In this document: positions 25,201-39,060 of the stretch, in pieces
How positions within the stretch are numbered: position 1 is the stretch's first letter
Layout: every line of letters begins with the position of its first letter
NCBI GenBank assembly: GCA_013398275.1
Contig: VZSE01005952.1
Coordinates: forward strand, 620,001 to 684,000
Direction: 5' to 3'
Length of the DNA: 64,000 nt
DNA from: Promerops cafer
Lineage: Eukaryota; Chordata; Aves; Passeriformes; Nectariniidae
The notes under the pieces: model-generated
What the model saw: only the letters and a program-made list of their open reading frames with translations
Told to the model about the DNA's origin: nothing
The model's database searches: none
Position numbers and translations under genes: made by a program

Positions 25201-28200
25201 AACAGTGTTCAAGGACTACAAATGATCAGTGCTACCAAACAAAGAGTTCATGCAACAACTTTGATCCCCAGGACAAAGCTGCAGTAGTTCAATAGTTAAC
25301 TGCTTGATTATCACTTGGTAATTTTTTTCTGAATATCAAGTATTACTCTAATAATACTGCATTCCACAGTTTGGGGAGAGAAAACCATAATTTAAAAGTT
25401 TGGTTTATGAAGTTTGGACACCCTAGTGAAAATAGTAATTCCTTCCATTCTGCAGTCCTGAGATATAAAAAGGAGGGGGTAAGTATTGAACCTGTACAAC
25501 TTTGCCTAATTCATGTCCTTCTCATGATACACTAGAGTCCACTTTATTAACCACAAGTTTCTGGTTTTATGCAGCCTTTCATTCACTTGTGAAAATTACT
25601 GCAGGAAATGTGAAGATATGAAGAAAGGTTAACCCAAAAATATGTTTATCTTTCAAAGGATTTTTTCCATGCAGTTTATACTGAAGTACTGCATAAAGTC
25701 ACAGTAAATTCAGTATTTTACATTTGTGTGATTTCTGCAAGTCATCATTAATTTGAATGTTTATTTCCGAAAGTGCCAGAACAAACATTTCACAAGCACT
25801 GCCATTCCATATTACTCCATAACTTAATACTCTTTATCATAAAACCAATTTCTGCAGATCAGAGTGTGCCTAATGAAAGCATCCATGGCAAGTATGTGTT
25901 ACTTCTGCTGCAGAACTGCAGTTTCCTTCCCTCTCCTTCAAGTACACAGACCTTCTGGAAGACTTTTATCAGCAAATTCAGAACCTGATAAACCAGACAA
26001 ACCCACAGGTTAAAATACCATAGCTAGATTTCACCACTGCTGAACTGCGGCGTGGGGAGGAACCCGAGCTCCCTTTGGGGGCTGGGTGGCAGCTGAGCTC
26101 TGTGGGCAGGGGGATGGGGACAGAGCAGGGACACCCTGCAGAAAGCAATTAAGGACTGGCAGCACTTTCCAACCTTTCAGAAGAGAAAACTTGCTTCAGG
26201 ACACATACTTGTCAGACTACAACTCCAAAGGGCTGTCAGTGCATAAACACAACACGTCCCAAATTCCAAAAGGCTTTTTTCTATGCCATGTAATGTCAAA
26301 GTATCAATAAATAAATAAAAACAAAAAACTCCCATTACAAGACAAGAAAAGCAAAAATTATCTTTCTACTCAGTAAAAAAAATAGTGCAATAAGAAAATA
26401 CTGCACTTAGGACAGACATAGTGTGAAAAACTCAGGGGACAATGTTGCTTTTCCAGGTGCAAGGTCCATTAGCTGCAGCTCAGACACTGCTAATATCTGA
26501 GAGCTTGTCAGATTGTCCCAAAAATGCCCTGGGAACAAATTGGATATTGTCTGGAATGTCTCATTTTGCTGAGGGATGAAACTGTCTCCCTCTAACAGCA
26601 ACACTTCACAGTATTACTGCACAAATCGCAAAAAGGGTGTTTCCCTGCAGGCCATGATCAGAAATCACTGATGCAGAAGGACTTCCAGAAGACTCTGGAG
26701 AAAGCAAGAGTGTAAAACACCTGCTTCCTCTGAAGGGTTTCCCTCTATTAACACCACTTGCATTTCTGTCTGTTTCTAGCAAATTACTTACTATTCCTGA
26801 TCAGCATTAATGCCAGCACTTGTCCACTTCCAGGGATGCTATTCTGCATGTCAGTTACTGTGGAAAACAGAGACGTGCACACACAGAACATGAGGCTACT
26901 TGGGATTTGTTTTGAGAGGTATCATCATTTCAGAAGACAACCAAAAAATAGCTTGATTTCTTTAAAGTTGTGTTTAAAGCCTGTGTACTCATATTGCTCT
27001 TTGATGTCAATCCCTAGAAGCAGTGCATGAGGAAATGCTAAGTACAACAATGAAAGAGTTCATGGCATGCCTAAACCTTTTCCATGACACAGTAACAAGG
27101 CTGCAACGATGCAGACTCAAGCAAAATGCATGCCTGCACTGAATCACAGCAGTACAAGGAAGGTATTATTTAATGACTCAGCTTGAAAAAAAAACCCAAA
27201 ATATATTTCTTTATGAGAATTTCCATATCCTCCAATGGATTAAAGTCTTTAACTTGGAAATTCTTAAGAAAATCTCTTGGAACATGCAGCTACAAGCCTT
27301 TATATCAGATTTCTTTTTCAGCTCAGGGTTAAAATGAAATAAGCTTTCAAAGCAGAGCAGCTTAAGTTTCTTCTCTCTCTCAAAATCAGATGACACAATG
27401 AATGGTGAAAGAAAGCTTGTCTTGGTATCCCCAGATGGTATGTGATTTCTTGCATGAGCTCCTGTTTTTCAGAAAAAGTCAAGATCACGGCAATGCCATG
27501 TACTTACAGAATTTTAGTTGCTTATTGATTTTGAAGCAAAAATTTTATATGGATCAAACTTTTAACTTTTCACATGAATACTGGTAGATAAGCACTAAAG
27601 GATCCTATATTATATTATTAAACAGGTCACATTGCACGCTATCTTAATAATTAAACAACATCACTTTCTTGATGGAGAGAACTCCTGGCTGAAATTTAAA
27701 TGTAGGTACTCCAAACAGAAATATGCATGAGTAAACATTTGCTGTAATTAACTGAAGACCACAAAATCACCACTAAAGATTTTCTTTTAATATATTTTTT
27801 TCTGCAGCTTAGATAAAATCCACAATTTTTTTCTCATTGATCAAAGCAGAATACCAGAGAAATTAAATCTTAGCAAGGAGCAATGTGTAACTTTGGGTTT
27901 AAACTATAGGTTTCCTTTTTTTACCCAGGTCTATTCTCCTGTTTCTGCATTCCCCCTCACAGAACAATGCTTTTAAAAGACGATGGAGATGACAGTTTTT
28001 ACAAGGCTCCATTTGAAAGTAGATGTGATTTTTGGCTCAAAATCCCTTTTCCAAGCTCTTATGATTTCTTGCTAATTTCATTATTTGCATTACCTTTTGC
28101 ACAAACCTCAATTTAGTGACTATATACACACCAATTAAAATTACCAACTTGTCTGCTATATATAATCAAAAGAAAGTTTACAGGAGTCTTATTTTTCTCA

Positions 28201-31200
28201 CCAGCAAGCAGAGTCATGCTTGAAATAAATAACACATCCAAATTAGTATAATTTACTGTCTCTATGAAGTCATTATAATTCAAAATGAAAGGAAAAAACA
28301 CCCCTTAGTAATACCATGAAAACAAATAGATTTCCAGTTCTGATCTTCTCTGGGACTTGGTCTTGGTGGGTTTGATTCCTAGAGATACCTCAAAGATTAA
28401 ACAAATAGTTTGTGCCCCAATACACCAGTTGGAACACTGGCATTGAGAGGGACCTTACTTATGCTTCCCCTATGTCTAACTTCTCTCAGTTGGCACTTCC
28501 ATTTCTAACCATGGTGCTGCCTTGTTTGTCTGATAGCTCAAATAATCACCGGGCAAAGGTGTTTGTGGGAAGCTGAGTGATGGGCGTGTAAGCCACGGGT
28601 GAACGCTGCAATCACTCACCTGTTTATAGGAAGGGGCCCTCGGACAAGCCTCACTTACTCTCTCTGCTTGTGGAGGAACCAGTCCCATGGCAAGCAGCAG
28701 GAGAAGGATCATTTTCAGTCAGCCAGCTCTTTGGTGCCCTGGTTTTGCCATCACATAAACCGCTCAGAGCTTAGGAAAGCAGAAACTCAAACTTCAAATG
28801 AACATTCATTTTGAAAACTGAGGAATATCCTAGTCTGGGTATAAGCCAAGCTGAGGCAAAAGGCTACTTAAAGTGCCTGACAAGTGCCTGAATCCTGTGA
28901 GGAAGGAAGGTTTATGTCTCTGCTACAGGATTAATATAAGCTATTTCCACTTGATGGGTACAGCTAAATACAGCATAGTTCAAATGATCATTCTCACAGT
29001 GAAATAGAACGTGAACTGGACAAAGGGAGCTGTGAATTTTAAGTCTCTTTTCAAGAACATATTTAGCATCAGAGATTTTTATTTGCAACAATAGGACATA
29101 CAACAAAGAGGTGATTTTCCAGGCTGAACACCAATGTAACTGAGGCTCCCCAGAGCCCTGACATGGGGCCAGCCAGGGGGGAGACTGCATTACAAAAATG
29201 TGATGAAGAGTTGCAAGGGTTTGCACTAAGTTGGCGTGAGGTTTTAAATCAAACTTGTTTTGACAGGGAAAAGGTCAGGACACCACTTCTCACCTGTTTC
29301 TCACCAACACTCCCAATACCAACAGAGAACTAGTTCACAGCCCTGGAAAGAGTGACCAGGAGCACTTGTCCTACTACTGAGCCTTAGAGATAATGGCCTT
29401 TGCCCTGAGTGCAGTAATGCCCACTGCCACATCAGGCCAGAGGATGCCTGCAGACCCCAGCAGTTTTCCTTCCACATTAACCCAGCACAGCAAAGAATGC
29501 CTAAGCCTTGTTACACGTGAGGAGGAAAGCATACATTGGATGTAAAGCCAAGAAACTTTGATTACAATAGTTGGAATCTTCAGGGTGCAGTCAAAGGGTT
29601 CAGCCCAGTTTAGCAGTTACAGAAAAGGAACATGCAATAATACAATAATCTGTCATTAAATAATACAGTATATTACAGTTAAAGCTGGCATATATAATGC
29701 ACTTCCTGGTGTCCATTCCTTTCTCTGACAGAGAAAGGAGTGGACCGCTGCTTGGGCTCCCAACAGCAACAGCTCCCACCTGGCAGGGGAAACGAGTCAG
29801 TGCCACCCATACAGCAGTTCCTTCACTGCAAGCAGCATGATGTTGACAATGATTTCTCCAGGATGTCTTTAAGGCCATTTTTGTGTGCCTTCTAATACTC
29901 TTTTAACCTTGCTCTTCCTCTAGTCATTCAAACACTGTATATAGTAGATTTTGCATACAAGCTACTTGTTCTTTACTCTCTTTCCTGTCCCAACATAATT
30001 TTTATCCAACTCTTAAGTCTGCATTTCTCTAACTGACCAGTGGTGAGTCATTTAAAATTGGGAGGTAGGTCTCTGGTGCCCACTTGTGTGCCACCTCTCA
30101 TCATCCCACGCCTGTACTCCTCCTGTGTCCTCATCTTCAAGCTGTTCCACCAGGCTGTCTCCTACACTACATCCCTTTGTTAAAATTACTAATACTTTGT
30201 TCTGTGCAAAACTACTATTTGTCACTGCTATAGTTCTGAAAACGCTGTTGTCATATGATTATAGATATTACAAATATTTAGGCTACTAGCAAAGTTACTT
30301 TTACAGAAAAATCAAGCATAGAAAAGGCTCAAGACATTGTCACAACAAGCTTATTCAAAGAAAAAATAAAGGAATCTATCTGTAACAAACCTAAGAAGGC
30401 TTGAGAGCTGTTAGAGTTGTGTGTGCAAATTTTAAACTGCTTGTTACTCTTTATTAACATGTGCTTACTAGTTAGGGCTGTAGTGCAGTATATGAAAGGG
30501 TAATGAGCTATTCAGTGTCTATTCTGACTGAGCTATTTGTGTCTAGTTAATATATTTCAAATGTAATTGACAAATTAATATCTCCAACTTTTCCCATTAA
30601 CAGCATTAAATAAGGAAATTGCTGTTCCAGAATTGTAACCTTATTATTTATTATACCAAACTCCTCTTGTAACATATTAGTTGGTCTAAGTTTTTTCCAA
30701 TAAATCAAAGTGAAAGAAAACAAACTTCTTCCTTCTATTTATGATCTTCCACTTCTGCCTATTTCTTAAGATAGTGAAAATTAATAAAATTAATTCCACT
30801 GTTTATATTCAGCTTCTCAATACTGCAGTGTTCAGTTTATCAATTGTAAAAGTTAAGTATGTAGTTAAAAAGAGTCTGAAGCAAAAAATAAAATGACAAT
30901 GTGGAACACTTGTGTTTGCCGTGTTGATTTCAATTATGTCTTCCAATATTAAAGGACCACGTTTTAAACAATCTTTTTTAACTACATCTTTTCCAGAAAA
31001 CAAGAAAAAAAAATAGCCTCTAGACTACTAAATATCACTATAGCACCCTGACTACCAAGGTGTTCCATGTCATCACAGAGGTAACCACAAATAGGTCAGG
31101 TTTTTCTCCATTTCTAATACTTCTTACTTCTAACAGCAAGACAACAACAGGTCCCTTCTCTCACTCAAACACCTGCTTCTGCCAAGGATAACAGATTAGA

Positions 31201-31639
31201 TTTTTGGCTATTTCTTTTAGACCTTTAGACACACATGGTTGTTTCTGCTGGTCAGCTGCTCAGCTCAAAGGGTGGGGCAAAATGAGAGTTTTGACATCCC
31301 TTTACATACTGAGTATTTCTAACTTCATACAGATCAAGGCTGCTCACTCTCAGGGCACAACAGAATTAGAAGACTGGCACCTTAGCAGTGCACTACCAAC
31401 AGTCCTACTGGTACTTGTATACTGCAAAACTTGGCTTATTAGGGATACTTTTAAGATTTATTCATATTTTATCGCACTGATGTGAAGCAAATCCCACCCT
31501 GTGCTTCTAGTGGAGAAATTAACTTTAGGTTTCTCCTAAGTTGACAACAGAGTACATCTCACAACACTTAAGGTCCTGACTACTACTTCAGAGCCATGAA
31601 CTTCCACATTTGAGGATACCATTTACACCTTTAGCTATT
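22287..31639. other. long AT-rich unique stretch, no gene seen
   Basis: Over 9 kb contain no recognisable gene, RNA or transposon. A slightly GC-richer part at 26046-26120 contains one of the few CpG words in the stretch. Another at 28540-28650 holds a few CpG words. Open frames are all short and unrecognisable. The low repeat content fits an avian genome. Confidence 0.5.
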
Positions 31640-31680
31640 TACTGTTTAACTAAAACTAGTTCAACTACTGTTTAACTAAA
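31640..31680. repeat. 15-bp direct repeat
   Basis: TACTGTTTAACTAAA occurs at 31640-31654 and again exactly at 31666-31680, 26 bases apart. A small local duplication with no family assignment. Confidence 0.85.
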
Positions 31681-34600
31681 GAGCCTAGAAAATCCACAGG
31701 TCGGATGGATAACTATTCCTCTGATAAACGTAAGCATGTCACAATCAATTTGGAAACAACCATAATTAAACAAACCCAAACCAATTGCACTCATCACCTA
31801 CAGTTAAGATAATTTATAAAAAGTATGTATAATATGAGTAATTTCATAGAGAAGAAAAAATAAACTACAGCTCACCAAAGTACAACTGTGAATTGATTTT
31901 AAATTAAAGATGTGAATTACACAGTATGCAGCTAAATTAAAAAGGCTGATTTCAAAGGAGTTGATATCCTCTATAGAAATATGTCACATATAAAAAAACA
32001 TTTGTTAGATGAAAGGTAAACAATGGTATGGGACCTGTACTTTTTCTCATGCTCTTCAGGTAAAAGGAGAAGAGATTGGCATTTAAGAATCTAGGAGCAT
32101 ATTTCTTTGACCTACAATCAAAGATATTCACAGAAGGTCAAAAGTACTGCTTGCACTTCTAACTGTTGATAAAAAAGTTTTAGCTTTCCCTGCAACAGTG
32201 CACAACAACTGGAAGAATCCTGTGTCTTTGATAAGTGAACCTTCTTATTAATAAAACATAATTCCTTAACCTGGAAATGCTCATCTTCCAACCCTACAGA
32301 TCAGCAAATGCAATATGAAGGAGCTACTGAAGTTCTTTGTACGATTTCCAAGTCAAGCATACGGAGGTAGGAATGCAAACACACCCTCACTTCTGTAGGT
32401 AAAACACACAGACAAGACTTTGCCAATGTCATCCCTGCGTTCTTTGTCCTAAGAAGAAGCTCTGTGCTCCGTTAGGTGTGTCAGCTCAAGCAAAACTGCT
32501 GTTTATACCTCATTTCCCAAAGTCACTGAAACATGTTTTTGTGGCACCAGGCAGACAAATTGGAACAGCAGACACGAACGTGTTTAAGCAAACCCAATAA
32601 GCAGCATAATTTCAAACTTCCCCCGTGCCACAGATGTTGCTTTGTTAAGTGATAGTTGAGTATGTCTGCTTTAAAATGCTTGAACCAGCACAAGTGCCAC
32701 TTCATTCCTATGTGATGTTTTCATTTGTCTGGACAGGTGCTCTTGCAGCAGAATATCCAAAAAAAGAACATCTAAAATATGTATTCACCAACATCTGTCT
32801 TGTTTTGACTTAAAGAAGCTACTCGAGTATGCATTTAATTCTGAGCAAAAAGTTTTCCATTCACTTTGACCTTCTAAAGAAGCTTCATGAGGTTATATGC
32901 CAAAAATCACTTTTATACAAAAGTAACCTTGACTACCACAATGTAGGCATTGGCTCTTGGGTTGAGAGTGGGGGCATGGAAAAAAAACAAATCTCATAAC
33001 AAAAAGAAACTTCTCAAGCACCTCTAAAAATATAGAGCTTAAAGGAATATATTTTTCAACTGACACATTTTGCAAGCTTTCTAAAAAGGAGGTATAACCA
33101 ATATGTTGAATATATAATTTTCCAATTACAGATATATAGACATAAAGATAGCATTCTATTTCTAGGCTATGATAGAAATGCCAATTGCTTCATTTGAGAA
33201 AATTAATTTGAATTTGGATTATGGACATTTTTGTGTTTGTTTTTTTTTCCCATCTATCTATCTACAGCTTAACCAGTGTAGCAGTGTTTCACATTAGATG
33301 TAAAAGGTATTATTGGTGTAGTACTAATAACTTGCTTACTTATCTGTCAAATTTTTCTGTCACGTGTAACAATATGTAGCCCAAAATGCTTTACAAATAA
33401 CACACATAAATATTCCATCACCAGTAAAATGAAGAGAAAGAACTGCATGGTGAAACACAAAACTACACTCAAATAAACATGGAAGAAAAATGAGGAAAGG
33501 CTGCTTGAAACTGAAGAGGAAGTCATTACCATAGATGTCTGTATACTAAAACTACACCCTATAATTGGAAACTTGGGTTTGCTTTACACCTTAGAAAATA
33601 TATTAGTATCGTAAGGAATCGTATGTACAGTATGCATTTGTACATTCTCCTGTGTATGTGCCTGGAAGACTTTACCTGTGTACCCATTAATGTCACAGAC
33701 ACACAGGCTTACAGAGAAAAGCACAGCCTAGCACTGGTTTGTATCTTCAGCCCAGCAGCAACAAAGCAGCTGATGGTATTGCAACATCTTTACACGACTG
33801 GTAGTGCCAAGCCAATTAGCCAAAAATCTAGAATCCCAAGAAGTCACAAGTATGCTTTTCTCCAGAGTAAGTTTTTCTCTCTATGCCAATCAAAACTAAA
33901 GAGTATTTATCAAAATCCATGGTTTCTTTGGAGTTTTGTTCAGTTATTTCATTAAGGCAAGCACAGGAAAATGGCACTGCAGAGCCATTATTTTCTAACA
34001 CAGGATTAATTTTTATATTGCCATTTATTCTTAAACATAAATATTGACACGAGAGAGAAGTGTTGTATCTGAGTATCAGTGTGAGGCAAGTCTTCATTAA
34101 ATTGTTAAAGCAAAAAAGGGATTTTTCCATGAAATTCCCAGTGGAAATACAATTAGTCCCACAATGTACTTAAAGTTCTGCAAAAATACAGCATCATCAT
34201 ACCACAAACACAACAGAAGGAGCATCATAAAGCGGAAAAAGAATTAAAGTTGTGCCAAATTGCTAACACTTCATCTAAGCTGAAAAAAACTAATCAGCTA
34301 TAATAGTCTTTCTCAATCCATTGATGTGATGTTCAGGAAGTTTTTAGTGGTAGGATATTGTAATGCAGAATGGAAAAGCTAAACTTCTGATGTTGCCAAC
34401 CATTGGATAAAGAAATAGAAATGCAAGGAGCCTGGACTTGCAGGATGCTTGCTGGAAGATACAGCTTTTTCAGCATTATTTGGTTATTCATCTTACTTTA
34501 CAGTGGAAAATGAGGGTTAATATATCTGTGAAGTTGCTACATTTTTAGCAGCAAAAGCTATGACTTTTCTCAGACTGCAACACCAAAATTCAGCCTGAGA

Positions 34601-36093
34601 GTTAGGAAAGAGATGCAAAAATATCCAGAGTTCAAACGCTTTGCTTCAAATCCTACAAGATATTAACATTCCAATAGTCTAGCCTAGGTGCAACTCAGAA
34701 TTACATGAAATAGGGATTACGTAATTTATTTAATGAACATAAAGGCTACTGGCTTTGCTCAATATTCCTAATTATTTTTGAGCAACTGAAACAAATACAT
34801 TGGAAACTTGAAAATCATTTTCTTTAAAGAGGGATTACAAAAATTGTGATGTGTAGTGATAACTGACTTGTGTCCATAATGACTGAAATAAGGAGTAAAA
34901 CACAAATTTAGAAATTTGAGATGTGGATAGGAAATTACAAGTGGTATTCAATGAGGAAAAACATGAGGCAGAACATCTAATGGAAAACCAGACATATTAC
35001 ATGAAAAAATAGTTAGGTGATTTTACTGGAAGATGTTAAGAAGAAATAATGAATAGAAAACAGACATGTTCAGAATAAAATAAGACACTAACAAAGGCCT
35101 ACATAAAATTGTGGGTTGTTTTTTTTTTTTTTAATCACAGAATTATGCATATCTGAAAATAGACTGTTAAAGTCTACATACCTGAAAACAACAAAAAAAG
35201 CCAGGAAATAATTATATTGTTGCACTGGTAACTTTGATAAACTAAAATTAGTTTAGGCAGAGCACTAAAATCTGCACTTTATTGTAAAACCCTATTTTGG
35301 AAGAAGAATCATAAAATCTAAGCTGTCTTTATCCCTAACCAAATTTTAAATAAATTATTCAAACCATAATACCAGGGCTACAAGAAAAAAAAAAAATCTA
35401 CCTAAACAAGTACTTCCTTTCACATAATCAGTTCTTTTAAATTTGCATTCTACAAAAAAAAATTAGCAAGTATTCGTACGTGGCATATAGATTAATTCTT
35501 AATACTGCTGTAGATGTTTGAATAATTAAGGAGAACACTTTCATTAATGACTACAACATTGAAATGATTTCTTTCAGACCAATCCTTGAACATCTCATCC
35601 TGTTACTTGATCCCTCAATCTCCAATTTGAATAAAAATAGATACTACATAAAGGGCTTTCTCATTGAAATGCTTTTCTGACATGCTTATATGCATTACCA
35701 TCAATTCCCTGAGCCAGTGTGCTATCATGGGAAAGAAAGCCAATGGCTTTTGTGATATAAACAAGGTAATATTTGTTGCTGGTTTCACTTCACTCATTTT
35801 TGTCATCAGCATTGCTTTTGAGATCAGTGTGTTTCGGTGAGCTTTGTTCACACAATTAGGTTTGTTATGAGCAGGGCAGGCACTTCTTCAGGCTAGACTT
35901 TTTCATACCAGTCAGAAAACTCCTTTTGTGACTTATATGGCCCAGGCTCTCAAAGGACATGGAATTTGCAGGTATTTATGCAGATACACATATTGGTGTA
36001 AAAGGTCCATAGTTGAATTGCCACTTATCATGGTGTTTTCCCCAAGACCTTAAAATTTCCAAGAGAACAGCCTCAGAACCCTGCAAGTAATCC
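31681..36093. other. AT-rich unique sequence, no gene seen
   Basis: The recognisable elements are small: a T-run followed by ATCTATCTATCTA at 33240-33264, T14 at 35119-35132 and A12 at 35385-35396. A 110-codon frame at 33623-33955 resembles no known protein. No known transposon or RNA gene is seen. Confidence 0.5.
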
Positions 36094-36200
36094 CATAAAA
36101 TCATAGAATCCATCAGGTTCGAAAAGACCTCTTCATCTCAAGTCCAGCCATCAACCTAACGCTACCAGGTCCACCACTAAACTATGTCCTTAAATGCAAA
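36094..36200 (-). mobile_element. CR1 LINE 3' fragment
   Basis: The plus strand reads CATAAAATCATAGAATC, then GGTTCGAAAAGACCT and later AGTCCA, TCAACCTAAC and CCACCACTAAACTATGTCC. This is the reverse complement of the 3' end of a bird CR1 non-LTR retrotransposon, whose plus-strand end is ATTCTATGATTCT-like. Only about 105 bases remain, so this is a strongly 5'-truncated, long-dead copy, as most CR1 insertions are. It has lost any coding capacity. Its 3' terminus is at the left, so the element lies on the minus strand. Confidence 0.85.
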
Positions 36201-36779
36201 TAACTTCATTTTTCTCACTGTTTTCCACAAAAGAGATTTTTAAAAAAATTTTAATGAAAGCTACCCAGAGTCTTCCAGTGACTCCAATGCCCATGTGAGA
36301 CACCTGATATTTTCACACACACTACACAATTCCTTTCTCTCTTCCTTTTAATAGTCATTTATGAGCAAAACCAAACAACTCCTATAGCAATCCTAACCAA
36401 GTAAACATTTTAAATTGAAAAGTAATTCTCCCAGGATTATAATGTGATAGGCCATTTATCTGAACAACAAATATAAATTCTTCTCTGAAGCAAACCAGCA
36501 TTGTACTATAGACTTAAAGGCCTCATCCTAGATTTGTTATAAAGTCTTGATAGTAATGGGATTAGTGGATGCTATTAAAAATAGGAACTCCTTTCCTGTG
36601 CTTTTTCCGCTCCAGGACAGATGCTTTTTGGAAATGCTCGGACTGCAGAATTTGAACCCACTTATCCCTCTCCTGAAAGCTGTTGTGCAAGGCAGGGGCA
36701 AGTCTTCACATTGCTCAACTGATTCCAGCTCTCTAGAAGTCTTCTGACTACATCAATATTTCAATCAGCACCTGGGCAC
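36201..36779. other. unique sequence between CR1 fragment and candidate element
   Basis: AT-rich unique sequence with no gene or repeat that I recognise. Confidence 0.45.
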
Positions 36780-37640
36780 GAGCCATTTGATAATTTGGTG
36801 GTGAGCAGCTTCCCTTGTTCTCCTAATGGCAATTGAGCTCGTATTAGGAATGCACTTGCTACCAGGAAATGGAAAAGGTCCTGGGGATTATGGACTTTAC
36901 AAGACAAAGGACTTTTAAAGGTCTCGTATAAAGGCATAATAAATGAGTCCTGTTAGATATTATCTATAAAGCACCACCATATATAGTGTGCCAATACCCT
37001 CTAGTGGATACACTTGCCTGTGTTTATGTCACCTTTCTCTAGCTGGCATACCAAGTCCCAGAGAGTCCCATAAGCCTTCTTATAAAAGATTCTCCTGGCT
37101 CACATGGCAAATTACAGCAGTTTTAGAGCAAAAGTCTCCTTAATTGGTGTTCTGCACTCTATTGAGCATGAAGGTTTAGTTAACATGGTCCCTAAAACAG
37201 CTTCTCCCTCTCCCAAAAGACGTAACTTGATTAAAATACTGCTGGAGTTTTATGAAGCGCTGTGTGCATTCATGTGGGGTAATAAATAGACATAACTGAA
37301 GACAGCCTGACATTGGGTATTTATTCCTTTCTGTTTACCAGCCTAACAATAAAATGATTTATAAAACTTTGTTAAGTTCAGAATGGGTTGAAGAGGAGTT
37401 CGCGTGAGCCAGACAGGGGGTGAGACCAAAGCTTCCATTATCAGCGGAAAGGCAGAGTTAAAATTGATTGCCATACATAGAGAGCTTTCTGAATTGGTAA
37501 TGTTTTCTTCATCTGCAAGACAAAGTCTTTGTGAATAAATGGATATCCCTAAAGCTTATCTGTAATCATTTGCTATCAAACAGCAGCAAGGAAAACAACC
37601 CCATCTTACTGGCTTGCAAGTGGGTTCTTACTTGTCAGCT
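36780..37640. promoter_or_regulatory. candidate long conserved non-coding element
   Basis: About 850 bases lack homopolymers, microsatellites and transposon remnants. They mix AT-rich words (TGATAATTTGG near 36788, AACAATAAAATGATTTATAAAAC near 37347) with balanced complex sequence such as GAGTTCGCGTGAGCCAGAC near 37397. The 61-codon plus frame at 37104-37289 is open but lacks a known domain and acceptable exon boundaries. The overall texture resembles developmental enhancers found in gene deserts. That is inference from appearance, not proof. Confidence 0.25.
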
Positions 37641-37919
37641 AATGATGTAAAGTAAAGATTCTAGGTAGCATTTCCTGGAACTGTTGTCTATATTTCTAAA
37701 TTTAGCAAATGTTTCTGCATAAAGGCAAGAGTCTGTGCTCAGCTTAAGGAATTTATGGTTTTCAGACTGAAATTCAAGTTCAAGGTTTTAGAAGGGCAAC
37801 TAGACTGCATGCATGTGTGTTAAGGACCAAAAGGAAAGATCTTTGGTGTGGAGTGTTCCAGTAAACTTAAAAATTAATTCTACACTTAAAACAGTCATTT
37901 GCAAGTTATTTATTTGTAT
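37641..37919. other. unique sequence, nothing seen
   Basis: AT-rich unique sequence with no recognisable feature. Confidence 0.45.
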
Positions 37920-37988
37920 GAAAACGTTACTGGAATAAAGGGTGGTGTTGTACTTGAAAATGTTACTAGAATGAATGGTGCCATTGTA
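37920..37988. repeat. diverged tandem duplication, 36-bp period
   Basis: Two 33-base segments (37920-37952 and 37956-37988) align with about seven mismatches, both running from GAAAA(C/T)GTTACT to TTGTA. The divergence shows an old duplication. The minus-strand frame across it shows the same repeat as two similar peptide segments, but the frame (37800-38075) has no recognisable product. Confidence 0.75.
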
Positions 37989-38899
37989 TCGGATGTTTTG
38001 CAAAAGCATGATTAAAAAAGCAGCCATGCTCACAAATAACACACATCTAAGTGACACCCAAACCTCCACTAGCATTTTCTAGCAAAACACACAGATGAAA
38101 ATGATCTCTATTACACTAACAGGTCTTCATAAAACACTCCAATTTCTTAAGGAAATAGATCTTATGTTTACATCTTATAAAACCATTGTTGCACACAGTG
38201 TTGCAAAACGTTATTCATATTGCATCAGCTTTTCTGCAGCAGCTAAAACCCAGAAGCCCTTTCCTGATTACTTTATAGCCTAACTGGGCTGAATTCAGAT
38301 AAAGATTTGGTTATCATGGTGTGGGGAGGGAATTAAAGCATTGAACAGTAAAATTAAATATAATACTGTATACTCTGGATCTTGACAGACCTAATCAAAT
38401 AAGCTGCAATTTGGAATTGTGCATGTTGTTTTTTATAAGGGGCTAACACCCTCCACAGATAAACAGGAACAATTCTTGGTGATTCAACCCAAAATCAGAT
38501 AATTTTCCATCTCAGGGCTAAAGTCAAGCCAAAGAGAATCTGAGTACATCCTGGAGGGAGAGCTAAGGAAAAAGAATAAGCTAGGGACTTTACTTCTGCT
38601 GTGCTTCAGAACAGAAATGATTTAGCACTTTGGATTGAATTTATAAATAAATGGCTTTTTTACTCTTCAATCACTACCACACAGAAATAGTTGGGGAGTC
38701 TGCAAAAAGTTCTAATTAATCACTATGAATAAAGCAAAATTAAAAACATATATAATTTTACAGGTTATAATATCCTGGATTTGAGTTTTGTTTTCTTGAT
38801 TATAATTGTTTCCCAATCAGATATGTGGCCAGAACTGAGTTAGGAGAGAGTGTAAATATGGCAACAGCAAACAAATTTTCAGGAAAAACAGCTGTCTGT
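37989..38899. other. AT-rich unique sequence, nothing seen
   Basis: No gene, RNA gene or known repeat is visible. Confidence 0.45.
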
Positions 38900-39060
38900 T
38901 CCACAAGACAACATAAAAATTGAAGAACTTAACAGAACTGACCTCAATCAATGCTGAGATTTAATCCGGTGTTTCAATGATTAAAACTAATTGGTTTAAA
39001 AATTATCCATAATTAAAGGGCCAAATTCCCAAAAGAGTATTTTCATTTTATCTCCTTGGA
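38900..39060. promoter_or_regulatory. candidate homeodomain-motif cluster
   Basis: A compact block has TCAATCAATG at 38944-38953 (PBX/HOX-like), TAATCC at 38962-38967 (OTX/PITX core), and then AATGATTAA, ACTAATTGG and ATAATTAAAG within the next 55 bases. The density of homeodomain-type words is notable, but the local AT-richness inflates it. No coding frame exists. Confidence 0.2.

Noticed and set aside
36110..36125. GGTTCGA word as a tRNA T-loop
   Set aside because: It lies inside the CR1 3' fragment and no matching acceptor stem or anticodon arm surrounds it.
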